Of a stretch of 64,000 nt of DNA, positions 34,997-43,922 are shown in pieces (the stretch's first letter is position 1; the number at the start of each line of letters is the position of its first letter). Made by a program: the position numbers and the translations under genes. The DNA is from Bacillus marasmi (GTDB taxonomy: Bacteria; Bacillota; Bacilli; Bacillales; Cytobacillaceae): contig NZ_LR656169.1 in NCBI RefSeq assembly GCF_902168435.1, forward strand, positions 62,001 through 126,000, given 5' to 3'. Below the pieces are notes generated by a model, which was not told the DNA's origin, ran no database searches, and was given only the letters and a program-made list of their open reading frames with translations.

Positions 34997-37276
34997 CTAG
35001 GCATTTCCTACATCAATAAATAATTTCAATATTTTTAGGACATCCTTTTTTGCGTTTGGATTTAGTGTATCTGTCCCAATGCATGAAGGACACCCTTGCT
35101 CACATTGACAGTGCTCAATCATTGTTTTTGTCTCGGTTAAAACAAATTCAATACCACTGTAAATTTTTTCACTTAAGCCTATTCCACCTGGATACCGATC
35201 ATAAAAGAAAATGGTCGGCTTTTCATTATGTGCTGCTTTCACCTGAGGAACAACGTGAATATCCTGTGGATCGCACATCACAAATAGTGGCACGATTGAT
35301 TTTAGCGCATGGGCAGTGCCGATTAACCCCTGCTCAAGCCTGTCCTCACTAAATAGTTGCAATTCCTTTTGCAAAGAAATCCACGCTGAGCTTGTGTGGA
35401 GTTCCTCTTCAGGTAAGTGGATTGGACCGGAACCAATATTTTCATGGGTTTCGAACTTGATTTTTTTAAAAATAGTGGCCATTGCTCTTACGCTAACGTC
35501 CCCAAAGCCTAGCTCCCAAGTTGTGGTTGACCGTTGTTTATCTACGTCTAGAACCTTAAGTTCTACTGCGAGGTTTGCATCAGTAAAATAATCTACTTCC
35601 ACCTCACGAACAAAAGCTTTCTTTTCTTCCCAGTCAAGTGTTTCCACTTGAAATTGAATTCCCTGATGCAGATAAATCGCTTCTTCATGCAGCAGTGTCA
35701 TTGCTGAGAAACGATCCATTTCACCAATCACCCTTGCTCTACCCGTCTCAGACTGATCAATGATGACGATATTTTCCTGTGAAGCGGAGCGAAGACTTAT
35801 GTTATGAGCAGGAAAGGAATCATTCATCCAATACCATTTATCACCATTTTGATAGAGAATTCTTTCTTCTGTTAGATATTCCAGTAATTCCTCTGTCTCA
35901 ACATTACCAAACTGATCCCCCTGTTTAAAAGGAAGTTCATATGCAGCGCATTTCATATGATCTATGAGAATAATTAAATTATCAGGATTGATGCGAGCAG
36001 TTTCTGGACTTCTTTTAAAGAAATAATCTGGATGCTGGATCACATATTGATCAAGCGGACTCGAGCTTGCAACTAATATAACAAGCGACTCATCATGGCG
36101 TCGTCCTGCTCTTCCCGCCTGCTGCCAAGCGCTTGCAATCGAGCCCGGATAACCGGTCATAATGCAAACCTGAAGCTGACCAATGTCAACACCAAGTTCA
36201 AGGGCATTTGTGCTGACCACGCCATAAATTTCACCTGCTCGCAGTCCTTTTTCTATTTCACGACGTTCCGTTGGTAAATATCCACCTCGATAGCCTCGAA
36301 TTGATTTTGGCCCCAATTGATATTTGACCAACTCCTTTAAGTAGGTTAATAAAATTTCGACTCTGACTCTACTCCGGGCAAAGACGATGGTTTGGATTTT
36401 ATTTTTCAAAAGCACACCAGCAAGGCGTCTAGCTTCGAGTGTAGCGCTTCTACGTATATTTAACGGCTTGTTAATGATAGGTGGATTATAAAAAAGAAAA
36501 TGCTTTCTACCGCTTGGTGCGCCATTGTTATCAATTAATGTCATATTTGTTTCGGTTAACCGTTCTGCTAATTCCAATGGGTTGGCGATAGTAGCGGACG
36601 TACAAATAAACACAGGATTGCTGCCGTAGTATTGGCAAATCCTTTTTAGACGGCGAATCACATTAGCTACATGGCTTCCGAATACGCCACGATATATATG
36701 GAGTTCATCAATGACGACATATTTTAGGTTTTCAAACAGCGCCACCCATTTCGTATGATGCGGCAAGATTGCTGAATGGAGCATATCAGGATTGGTTATG
36801 ACGATATGACCAGCCCTGCGAACCTTTTGGCGAATATTCGCGGCCGTATCGCCATCATATGTATAACAATTCAAGTCAAGCTCTCCCCCTTGAATCAGTT
36901 CATTTAACTCGCTTTTTTGATCTTGTGCTAACGCTTTCGTCGGAAACATATAAAGCGCTCGTGCACTTGAATCATTCAATAGTGTTTGCAAGACAGGAAG
37001 GTTGTAACAAAGCGTTTTTCCGGAAGCGGTTGGTGTAACCGCAACAATGCTTTTCTTAGCTGAAACAGCCTCATACGCTGATCCTTGATGGGTATATAAT
37101 TGTCCAATCCCACGCTGTTTTAATGCTGTAGCTAACTTGGAATGAAGCATTTTTGGTAATGGAACTGTGACCGCTTCTTTTTCTTCAATTGTATGCCAAT
37201 ATTCGATGCACTGCTTCGTTTTCTGATCCTCATTAAACAGACCAATAATCTCTTGTAGACTTTTTCTAACCTTCAA
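34997..37276 (-). CDS. mrfA: Mitomycin repair factor A, DEAH-like helicase (YprA)
   Basis: 759 residues. Walker A TPTASGKTLCYNLP, motif II IDELHIYRG, TSATIANP, motif VI QQAGRAGRR, then the DUF1998 C-terminal domain with four Cys (CQCEQGCPSC). The start is TTG at 37276, set by GAGGTG six nt upstream; the GTG at 37285 lies inside that ribosome site. A 3'-5' helicase acting with MrfB in a UvrABC-independent mitomycin repair route. Confidence 0.94.
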   Translation of the reverse strand: MKVRKSLQEIIGLFNEDQKTKQCIEYWHTIEEKEAVTVPLPKMLHSKLATALKQRGIGQLYTHQGSAYEAVSAKKSIVAVTPTASGKTLCYNLPVLQTLLNDSSARALYMFPTKALAQDQKSELNELIQGGELDLNCYTYDGDTAANIRQKVRRAGHIVITNPDMLHSAILPHHTKWVALFENLKYVVIDELHIYRGVFGSHVANVIRRLKRICQYYGSNPVFICTSATIANPLELAERLTETNMTLIDNNGAPSGRKHFLFYNPPIINKPLNIRRSATLEARRLAGVLLKNKIQTIVFARSRVRVEILLTYLKELVKYQLGPKSIRGYRGGYLPTERREIEKGLRAGEIYGVVSTNALELGVDIGQLQVCIMTGYPGSIASAWQQAGRAGRRHDESLVILVASSSPLDQYVIQHPDYFFKRSPETARINPDNLIILIDHMKCAAYELPFKQGDQFGNVETEELLEYLTEERILYQNGDKWYWMNDSFPAHNISLRSASQENIVIIDQSETGRARVIGEMDRFSAMTLLHEEAIYLHQGIQFQVETLDWEEKKAFVREVEVDYFTDANLAVELKVLDVDKQRSTTTWELGFGDVSVRAMATIFKKIKFETHENIGSGPIHLPEEELHTSSAWISLQKELQLFSEDRLEQGLIGTAHALKSIVPLFVMCDPQDIHVVPQVKAAHNEKPTIFFYDRYPGGIGLSEKIYSGIEFVLTETKTMIEHCQCEQGCPSCIGTDTLNPNAKKDVLKILKLFIDVGNA

Positions 37277-37485
37277 CGTACTCACCTCTATTCTTACATT
37301 TTACCGAATCTACGTTCGCAAAAAAAGACTGAATGTAAAATTTTCGTTTTCTGGTATTCATTCATCTCTACCAAATTAGTCCACATTAAATTTTCCCAGA
37401 ATAATTTTATTGGAATTTGAATGACTTCTACTGATTATTTGTTACAATAAGGAAAGTAAAGGCTATCATTTGTAGAGGTGCTAAC

Positions 37486-38178
37486 ATGAAAAAAGAACAA
37501 ATCAAGAAAGTATTATCGCAATTCTCTTTATTTCGAGAATTGGATGAGCAAGAAATTTCAAAAATAGTAGAAATTTCAATTGCTAGAGAATTAAAGAAAA
37601 ACAACCATGTTTTCCTACAGGGTGATCCGATATCCAATGTTTATTTTATTGTAGAGGGAAAAGTAAAAATATACAAAAGTGATTCGAGCGGTCGTGAACA
37701 AATCGTTAATATCGTTAAGGCTGGCGATATGTTCCCTCACGTAGGTTTTTTCCGAAAGGGTGAATACCCTGCATTTGCAGAAATCATTGAACACGCTAAG
37801 CTTGTAGTAGTTCCCATCGACCAATTCGAAAAGGTCCTCATTGATAATCCCTATTTGTGTATTAAGGTTTTTAATGTTCTTGCCGAAAAAATTATTGACC
37901 TTCAAGATCGCCTGGAAGAACAAATTTTAAATAACACTTACGAGCAAATTATTAAATTATTAGTGCGACTTTCCGAAAAGCATGGCTCAACTTTAGACGA
38001 TGGAAAGGTGTTACTTAAATCAGAATTTACGAACAAGGACTTGGCCAATATGATTGGTACCACAAGAGAGACAGTAAGCCGTACGCTAACGAAAATGAAA
38101 AAAGAAGGCTTAATCGAAGTAAATAGCTCAGGAGATATGGTCTTTGACCCAGAAGTTATGTTAGACGAGATATTTTAA
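37486..38178 (+). CDS. Crp/Fnr-family transcriptional regulator
   Basis: 230 residues: cyclic-nucleotide-like beta barrel (about 15-130), dimer helix (131-155), winged helix (about 156-225). The recognition helix TTRETVSRTLTKM carries E195, S198 and R199, the Fnr/Crp set that reads TGTGA/TTGA half-sites. There is only one Cys (C125), so it cannot hold an Fnr-type Fe-S cluster; a Dnr-like haem/NO sensor or other ligand is more likely. It converges on hcp, whose upstream region has a matching operator. AGAGGTG precedes the ATG. Confidence 0.9.
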   Translation: MKKEQIKKVLSQFSLFRELDEQEISKIVEISIARELKKNNHVFLQGDPISNVYFIVEGKVKIYKSDSSGREQIVNIVKAGDMFPHVGFFRKGEYPAFAEIIEHAKLVVVPIDQFEKVLIDNPYLCIKVFNVLAEKIIDLQDRLEEQILNNTYEQIIKLLVRLSEKHGSTLDDGKVLLKSEFTNKDLANMIGTTRETVSRTLTKMKKEGLIEVNSSGDMVFDPEVMLDEIF

Positions 38179-38190
38179 AGACAAAAAAGA

Positions 38191-38227
38191 ACCAACCGCA
38201 GAGAGGTAAAAAGGCGGTTGGTTTTTT
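38191..38227. terminator. Bidirectional terminator between the regulator and hcp
   Basis: ACCAACCGC / GCGGTTGGT hairpin followed by TTTTTT on the plus strand and A-rich on the other side. Confidence 0.88.
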
Positions 38228-38233
38228 GATTTT

Positions 38234-39523
38234 TTATGAATTAAGCATTGCTTCCATGTCTTCTTGCGCGTTTCCAATTAACTTAAGGTTAAATGTTTCT
38301 TGGAGTACGTTTAAGACACCTTCTGAAATAAATTCAGGCGGCTTTGGCCCAATGCGAATATCTTGAATCCCTAAGCTGAATAAACCTAAAAGGATTGCTA
38401 CAGCTTTTTGTTCAAACCAAGAAAGTACGATACTTACTGGTAGCTCATTTACACTGCAGCCAAATGCGTCTGCTAAGGCAAGGGCAATTTTCACTGTTGA
38501 TCCTGAGTTGTTACATTGTCCTAAGTCGATGTAACGAGGAATTTCTGTACCCGGCACTACTCCGTAATCAACATCGTTGAAACGGAACTTACCACAGGAA
38601 GTTGTTAAAATAACTGTTTCAGGAGGTAGTGAAGTTGCTAATTCACGGTAATATTCTCCGCCTTTTCCAGGTGCATCACAGCCAGCGATAACAAAGAAAC
38701 GCTTGATTTTCCCTTCTTTAACAGCAGCGATAACTTCTGGAGCTAAACCAAGAACTGTCTCGTGGTGGAAACCAGTTAATAATGTTTCGTCAGAATCGAT
38801 ATTAGCTTCAGGTAATTCTAAAGCGCGATTAATTAGTGGTGAGAAATCATCGTTAACAATTTTTTGAACGTTTTCTAAACCTGCTACTTCATAAGAGAAC
38901 ATACGGTCAGCATATGAGCCCTTGATTGGCATTACGCAGTTAGTAGTCGCCAAAATAGCTCCTGGGAATTTTTCAAATAAACGACGTTGATCATACCATG
39001 CTTTACCGATATTACCTTTTAAGTGAGAGTATTTTTTTAATGCTGGATAGCCATGAGCTGGTAGCATTTCTGAGTGAGTATAAATGTTGATGCCTTTACC
39101 TTCTGTTTGTTTCAACAATTCTTCAAGAGCAAATAAATTGTGTCCAGATACTACAATCGCTTTGCCTTCAATTTTGTTTTGTGAAACACGGATTGGTTGT
39201 GGAATACCAAGGCGTTTTGTGTGAGCCTCATCCAACACTTCCATGATACGAACGGCTGCCTGTCCAACCTGCATCGCCATGTTGATGTGTTCTTGAACGT
39301 TAAAGTTAGAGTTTGTTAGCGTCATATATAGTGCTTCTTGTGTTGTTCTATCTACGAAGTCGTCTGTAAATCCTAGTTGATTAGCGTGGGTTCTGTAAGC
39401 TGCAATTCCTTTTAAGCCAAAAATGATTGTGTCCTGTAGGCTTGCAATCGTTTCATCTTTGCCGCACACGCCTACGACTGTACAGCCTCCAGTTGGAGTT
39501 TGTTCACATTGGTAACAAAACAT
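38234..39523 (-). CDS. hcp: Hybrid cluster protein / hydroxylamine reductase (short, class III type)
   Basis: 429 residues, about 120 shorter than E. coli Hcp, fitting the class with a deleted helical bundle. N-terminal Fe-S Cys are C3, C6, C14 and C20. Hybrid-cluster ligands lie in later motifs: VSGHNLFALEELLKQ, HSEMLPAHGYP, TTNCVMPIKG, AGCDAPGKG, LTTSCGKFRFN and IDLGQCNN. Reduces hydroxylamine in vitro and acts on NO in cells, also as a protein S-nitrosylating factor in E. coli. A Crp/Fnr-type site lies 65 nt upstream of the start. Confidence 0.93.
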   Translation of the reverse strand: MFCYQCEQTPTGGCTVVGVCGKDETIASLQDTIIFGLKGIAAYRTHANQLGFTDDFVDRTTQEALYMTLTNSNFNVQEHINMAMQVGQAAVRIMEVLDEAHTKRLGIPQPIRVSQNKIEGKAIVVSGHNLFALEELLKQTEGKGINIYTHSEMLPAHGYPALKKYSHLKGNIGKAWYDQRRLFEKFPGAILATTNCVMPIKGSYADRMFSYEVAGLENVQKIVNDDFSPLINRALELPEANIDSDETLLTGFHHETVLGLAPEVIAAVKEGKIKRFFVIAGCDAPGKGGEYYRELATSLPPETVILTTSCGKFRFNDVDYGVVPGTEIPRYIDLGQCNNSGSTVKIALALADAFGCSVNELPVSIVLSWFEQKAVAILLGLFSLGIQDIRIGPKPPEFISEGVLNVLQETFNLKLIGNAQEDMEAMLNS

Positions 39524-39587
39524 TTCTATTCCTCACCTTCATACATTTTCTACTGTTAAAGCATAACAGTTGTAGTTCACCCAAAAA

Positions 39588-39603
39588 CGTGATGCACATC
39601 ACA
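39588..39603. promoter_or_regulatory. Crp/Fnr-type operator upstream of hcp
   Basis: CGTGA-TGCACA-TCACA matches TGTGA-N6-TCACA in nine of ten positions; it is 65 nt upstream of the hcp start codon and 1.4 kb from the Crp/Fnr gene. Confidence 0.65.
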
Positions 39604-39728
39604 CCCTATTCAACAGTCATAAAATGTTCAAATTTTGGTAACCATTGGAAATGAACCCCCAAATAAAAAAATGCATAGAATAAACACAAAAACAACTATT
39701 TTTTCTCATGGAAAGGAGCTACGGAGTT

Positions 39729-40202
39729 ATGTCTAGCAAACTACCATTTGACCCAAAGAAGCACGAGCCATTTGGCGATATTTTTAAGCAAATGAATGAG
39801 TTTTTACATGATAATCGTCCAATTAGAGGAATCCTTCAAACGATTGATGATTTTTTCCGCACACCTTTTCCACACATGTCATTCCCAGTTGAGGTAACAG
39901 AAACAGACTACCATCATATTATTTTAGCTGAACTTGCCGGCGTGCAGAAAGATCAAATCCATATTGATGTTTTAGGGAATTCCGTCACTATTACCGTAAA
40001 AAATGATGAGGAGTTGTCCGAGGAAGACGATACAAAACAGCGGTATCGAAAAAGAAAAACGATGTCTCGCACGAGTAGAACAATCACCCTGCCTTTTCTT
40101 ATCAATGAAAAGACCGTCAAAGCTTCATATAAAAACGGCTTATTAGAAATTGCTATTCCAAAAAACAAAGGTAAAAAAGTCATTATTGACTATAATGAAT
40201 AA
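39729..40202 (+). CDS. Small heat shock protein (Hsp20/alpha-crystallin family)
   Basis: 157 residues with an alpha-crystallin domain (FPVEVTETDYHHIILAELAGV about 56-76, to GLLEIAIPKN near 147-156). The I-x-I-like C-terminal motif is not clear. An ATP-independent chaperone or spore-associated Hsp20 are both possible. The start at 39729 (MSSKLPFDPK) is preferred to ATG 39708, since AAAGGAG lies between the two. Confidence 0.85.
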   Translation: MSSKLPFDPKKHEPFGDIFKQMNEFLHDNRPIRGILQTIDDFFRTPFPHMSFPVEVTETDYHHIILAELAGVQKDQIHIDVLGNSVTITVKNDEELSEEDDTKQRYRKRKTMSRTSRTITLPFLINEKTVKASYKNGLLEIAIPKNKGKKVIIDYNE

Positions 40203-40205
40203 TAA

Positions 40206-40233
40206 AAGAGGCGACTAATGTCCGCCTCTTTCC
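40206..40233 (+). terminator. Terminator of the hsp20 gene
   Basis: AAGAGGCG/CGCCTCTTT hairpin four nt after the stop codon. Confidence 0.75.
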
Positions 40234-40266
40234 ATTTGTTTCCTATTTGTTTTCATTATACTACTA

Positions 40267-40322
40267 AAAACTTTTCGACAATTCGACTTTGAAACTTTAT
40301 TTCACAAAACTTTTCGACGAAT
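40267..40322. repeat. Short direct repeats containing Spo0A-box-like heptamers
   Basis: AAAACTTTTCGAC occurs at 40267-40279 and 40307-40319, with another TTCGAC between. On the minus strand this gives TGTCGAA, AGTCGAA and CGTCGAA, close to the 0A box TGTCGAA. It lies between two convergent genes, where no promoter is expected. Confidence 0.4.
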
Positions 40323-40348
40323 TTCATATTCTTCATAGCCACAATTTC

Positions 40349-40921
40349 CTATACCTTTAACATCCCACCAATTCCTTGTACCATCGATTTCACTTGAGAA
40401 AGAGCATTAATCATTTGTCCTGCAGTGTTGACCATCTTATTAATATCCATTGATCCATCCTGTGATTTGAACGAGTTCATGATATTAGACATCCCCCCCG
40501 ATTGTTTCGGCATCATTGCAGGATTAGGGTATTGATTAATAGTTGCTGGACCCGCCTGCATTTGCTGCTGATAATACGGTGGATAGGGTTCATCAGGCAC
40601 TTGTAACGGATTTTGTAACACCGTTTGTGAAAAACCTTGATTCATCAAATATGGATGTCCTGCATATGAATTAGTACTAGTCATATTATTTTGATAGGAA
40701 TTTGGATACTGATTCATTTGCATCGGATAAGGGTATGGGGTGTTGCTCCAATTAGTGGCACCATATTGAGCTTGGAATGGTGTTGGATAGGGTGATGTAG
40801 CTTGCTGCCCCTGCTGCCGTAATGGAAAATCCTGATAAACATATGGCTCTATATATCTACTTGATTGGTTTCCCCCAGGCGGATAAAAAAAATAGGATTG
40901 TATTTTTTTTCGACCAAACAT
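40349..40921 (-). CDS. yppG: YppG-like spore coat protein
   Basis: 190 residues, mostly low-complexity Tyr, Pro, Gln, Asn and Met-rich sequence (PYPTPFQAQYG, PYPYPMQMNQYPN), then a conserved C-terminal block (SNIMNSFKSQDGSMDINKMV... QVKSMVQGIGGMLKV) typical of YppG. B. subtilis YppG is about 125 residues, so the repetitive part is longer here. GAGGAGG precedes the ATG. Probably coat-associated. Confidence 0.85.
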   Translation of the reverse strand: MFGRKKIQSYFFYPPGGNQSSRYIEPYVYQDFPLRQQGQQATSPYPTPFQAQYGATNWSNTPYPYPMQMNQYPNSYQNNMTSTNSYAGHPYLMNQGFSQTVLQNPLQVPDEPYPPYYQQQMQAGPATINQYPNPAMMPKQSGGMSNIMNSFKSQDGSMDINKMVNTAGQMINALSQVKSMVQGIGGMLKV

Positions 40922-40988
40922 GGGCGAACATCCTCCTCAACTTTCATTACGACATTTTATGAAGATACGTTTAAAAAGGTGTAAATTG

Positions 40989-41002
40989 AAAGTGCTTTCA
41001 AA
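40989..41002. promoter_or_regulatory. cre-like palindrome between yppG and yppF
   Basis: TGAAAGTGCTTTCA is a perfect 14-bp palindrome that fits the CcpA cre consensus (TGWAANCGNTNWCA) with one mismatch at the central C. Confidence 0.4.
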
Positions 41003-41142
41003 TAGAGAAAATTAGGATTTTTCCGATATTAACGCTTTTTGTCAAACAGTGAAGAAAATTGTCTGAAGTCTCAATTTTCACAAAATGGCGAAAATGGCGT
41101 TTTCCATGTTAGGATAGTAAAAAAGACGAAGGAGGAATTTAT

Positions 41143-41355
41143 ATGCAAGTTCACGAACTCAAAAGAAAATTTATTCAATTTCGAGAGTATGAACCAGAAA
41201 CCGTAAATGCACTATTAGATTTCGCCAAAAGAGTTTATATCTATAATGAAATTTCAATTAGTGATTATCGGAACCTTGTTCGTGAGCTCGAGTCTCTAGG
41301 GGCAGCTATCCCTTGTGACAATATAGATCAATCCCTCATCGAGAATTCATTTTAG
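41143..41355 (+). CDS. yppF: YppF-like small protein
   Basis: 70 residues, helical, no Cys cluster (LKRKFIQFREYEPETVNALLDFAKR...ISISDYRNLVRELESLGA). Position, size and sequence agree with B. subtilis YppF. GGAGG is 8-9 nt before the ATG. Function unknown. Confidence 0.82.
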   Translation: MQVHELKRKFIQFREYEPETVNALLDFAKRVYIYNEISISDYRNLVRELESLGAAIPCDNIDQSLIENSF

Positions 41356-41446
41356 TTTGGGGAGATTACCAGATCACCGAAGAATAAATGAATGCGTTAA
41401 TATGTATAGTAATTTAGGAAATAAAAACAAATCTTTACCAACATAA

Positions 41447-41475
41447 AAGAGGGTGCCTAAAAAAGGCACCCTCTT
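41447..41475. terminator. Bidirectional terminator
   Basis: AAGAGGGTGCC / GGCACCCTCTT perfect 11-bp stem between convergent genes. Confidence 0.88.
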
Positions 41476-41498
41476 AAAATTTTATTCACGGTTTAAAG

Positions 41499-41774
41499 TT
41501 AAACCAAATTCAGACTAATACTTGCTGAGCTTTTACATTGATGAGTAATAATTGGTTTATGTTGAGTATTATCTACAACTTGTTGATCGATTGTATTTTC
41601 TAATGTTGTCATTCTACTTAAGCAATGATCAACCCGATCCTCTTGTAGATGATGTACATATTCCTGATGCTCAATGAAGGAGGAGTGAATTACGTCTTCT
41701 AATTTTTCCAATTGACAATAAATCTCGTTTAATCTTGTTAAAAGTTCCGGCTTATAAATCAATGGTTCATTCAT
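41499..41774 (-). CDS. Hypothetical protein, 91 residues (position of yppD/yppE)
   Basis: A 91-residue helical protein with an acidic coiled-coil-like middle (LNEIYCQLEKLEDVIHSSF, HHLQEDRVDHCL) and a Ser/Leu C-terminus. AAAGGAGG eight nt before the ATG and the terminator show it is real. Its location corresponds to the small ypp genes of B. subtilis, and a sporulation protein is possible, but I do not recognise the family. Confidence 0.7.
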   Translation of the reverse strand: MNEPLIYKPELLTRLNEIYCQLEKLEDVIHSSFIEHQEYVHHLQEDRVDHCLSRMTTLENTIDQQVVDNTQHKPIITHQCKSSASISLNLV

Positions 41775-42016
41775 TTTAGAATCCTCCTTTTAATTGAAAT
41801 CCTACAAACTAATCAACCGACGTCTTTTAGTTAGTCTCGATAGTATAATTCTAATTCGCTATTTTCTTGCTGCTTCCTTCACCAAAGACAAAACTAGTAA
41901 TGATTCGGCAAAGAAAGTTATATTTTATGTTTTGCTCATCTTTTTTTCGACAGTTATCATCTAATTGGAATGGAAGCATCTATTCTGGAACAAAATAAAC
42001 TCGGAGGTGTTTCCAT

Positions 42017-42124
42017 ATGAATAACAATAAAAAACAGAACAAGGTCCAGCCAAAGCAGTTAAAGGAGCAAAAAACAGGGTATGGTGATAAAAAACTTGAA
42101 GGACCAGACAGACCGTCAACGTAA
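42017..42124 (+). CDS. sspM: Small acid-soluble spore protein M
   Basis: 35 residues, Lys/Gln/Asn-rich, ending KKLEGPDRPST against KKLGGPNRPST in B. subtilis SspM (34 residues). GGAGGTG is about nine nt before the ATG. It is convergent to yppC, as in B. subtilis. Minor forespore SASP. Confidence 0.88.
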   Translation: MNNNKKQNKVQPKQLKEQKTGYGDKKLEGPDRPST

Positions 42125-42133
42125 TATTAAAGG

Positions 42134-42161
42134 AAAAAAGCAGGTATTGACCTGCTTTTTT
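42134..42161. terminator. Bidirectional terminator between sspM and yppC
   Basis: AAAAAAGCAGG / CCTGCTTTTTT hairpin with T runs on both strands. Confidence 0.88.
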
Positions 42162-43157
42162 CTATTTAAACATTTCTTCTATTCCTATTAATGTACGCAT
42201 TTGTTTTTGTTTTTCAATGTACCAATCAGTCAGAAAAATCGGTCGTTTATGATGAATTGGTTTATACCATGCTTTTTTTATTTTTCTAAATTCACTCCAG
42301 TCTTGATGCTCATGGATATGATGAGAAATAACTGGGTAGGTTGTACGCAGAAAAGGTGTATCACGAAGATGCTTTTGTTTCAAGTAACGCTCATAATCAA
42401 CTCTCGAACCCGTATGCTCGGTTTGCTTTGCAAATTGATAAAAACGGTGATATAGCTCAGGTGAAAGTAAAATATCCGCTAATCGCTTACCAAGATCAAT
42501 TCGATTCGATAGCTTAGTAAAGCCACTAACACTAGCACCATATAAATCCCCATCAAGCGTAGGAAAAATGACCGAACTGAAATGAAACCAGTCCTGAAAA
42601 TTATAAGGAAAAGAATGGAATACTTTTTTCTTAAACACCGGTTGCTCGATGACAGGGTGTTGAATCACATTTTGCTCATTTATAATCAACGAGGTCATTA
42701 ACCTCTTGCCATCCCGTTTCCTCCAATAATTATTCCACTCTGCTTCCATAAAACCGGAAACATAAAAAAAACGCAAAAGGTGAAACATTGGTTGTCCCAT
42801 TTTCGTCGAATAATGGTAAAGTAGCAATTGAGGAAAAGCATCTTGAAAAATTAACCAGTTAGCACGTTCAAATGTCAAAAACATTAAAGTCCGAAGCTTT
42901 TTTGGCAAAGCTCGTGGGAACCATTTCCCTTCCAAATCACACATATTCCAGCCGCCGTTTCGGGAAACCATACTCGCCAGAAAAGCCCAGTTAATATCAG
43001 GATGAGTTTCAAAAAAAACAAAATAAGCTCTCGTTCTGGAAATATTGTCAACATTCTTTTTTTCAGTAGCCTCTTTGATTTTGCGAAGACAAAACTCTTC
43101 CTCATATGAGAGTTTATAGCTTGATAGCGGTATATTGTTTAGTCTCAATGTCATCAT
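42162..43157 (-). CDS. yppC: DUF2515 family protein YppC
   Basis: 331 residues, no signal peptide, rich in aromatic residues (VSRNGGWNMCDLEGKWFP, FLTFERANWLIFQDAFPQLLLY). It matches YppC/DUF2515 in B. subtilis, of unknown function. The start is not settled: ATG 43157, ATG 43154 or TTG 43148 all follow AAGG closely. Divergent from recU. Confidence 0.85.
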   Translation of the reverse strand: MMTLRLNNIPLSSYKLSYEEEFCLRKIKEATEKKNVDNISRTRAYFVFFETHPDINWAFLASMVSRNGGWNMCDLEGKWFPRALPKKLRTLMFLTFERANWLIFQDAFPQLLLYHYSTKMGQPMFHLLRFFYVSGFMEAEWNNYWRKRDGKRLMTSLIINEQNVIQHPVIEQPVFKKKVFHSFPYNFQDWFHFSSVIFPTLDGDLYGASVSGFTKLSNRIDLGKRLADILLSPELYHRFYQFAKQTEHTGSRVDYERYLKQKHLRDTPFLRTTYPVISHHIHEHQDWSEFRKIKKAWYKPIHHKRPIFLTDWYIEKQKQMRTLIGIEEMFK

Positions 43158-43265
43158 CCTTATTTTTAGCCTATAGGTTTAGCTTTAGACAAATAGTTCT
43201 TTTTATTCAGCCATTACGTATAGATATTTGGTATGATAGTAGGGAGTTTGAGAGGTGCATTTTAA

Positions 43266-43877
43266 ATGAATTTTCATTATCCTAACGGTAAACGCTATGT
43301 ACAGCCTAAGAAACAACCATCAGCCGTTGCTAAAGTGGAAAAAAAGCAGACCTACAGTAATCGTGGCATGACTCTAGAGGATGATTTAAATGAAACGAAC
43401 CGCTTTTATTTAGAAAACAACATCGCTGTTATTCATAAAAAGCCGACTCCGGTTCAAATTGTCAATGTTGATTATCCGAAACGAAGTGCCGCAGTTATAC
43501 GGGAGGCGTATTTTAAACAGGCATCAACAACTGATTATAATGGAATATACCGAGGAAAGTATCTGGATTTTGAAGCGAAGGAAACGAAATTTTCAACGTC
43601 CTTTCCCTTAAAAAATTTCCATGAACATCAAATCAACCATATGAGGGCAGTAATAGAGCACGGTGGAATTTGTTTCGTTATTTTACGATTTTCAAGCAAT
43701 GAATCCTTGTATTTTCTTCCGGCAGAGCATCTATTAACCTATTGGAACCGAATGAAGGACGGTGGAAGAAAGTCAATTACGATGGAGGAAATTAACCTAC
43801 ATGGCCACCCTCTTCCACTTGGGTACAGGCCAAGAATTGACTATATTAAAATAATAGATTATCTTTATACCTTCTAA
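43266..43877 (+). CDS. recU: Holliday junction resolvase RecU
   Basis: 203 residues (family about 200-206). The conserved [19 protein letters not shown], metal-binding [14 protein letters not shown] (D and E) and HQINHM are present. It cuts four-way junctions in recombination repair and modulates RecA. GAGAGGTG precedes the ATG. Followed by ponA after 45 nt, the conserved recU-ponA operon. Confidence 0.96.
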   Translation: MNFHYPNGKRYVQPKKQPSAVAKVEKKQTYSNRGMTLEDDLNETNRFYLENNIAVIHKKPTPVQIVNVDYPKRSAAVIREAYFKQASTTDYNGIYRGKYLDFEAKETKFSTSFPLKNFHEHQINHMRAVIEHGGICFVILRFSSNESLYFLPAEHLLTYWNRMKDGGRKSITMEEINLHGHPLPLGYRPRIDYIKIIDYLYTF

Positions 43878-43922
43878 ATGAATTTATTCATGTTTGCTTG
43901 AAAAGAAAGGAAGCGTTGAATT

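Noticed and set aside
40267-40322. CRISPR-like or mobile-element reading of the short direct repeats
   Set aside because: Only two 13-bp copies with a 27-bp gap, no cas genes, no terminal inverted repeats or transposase.
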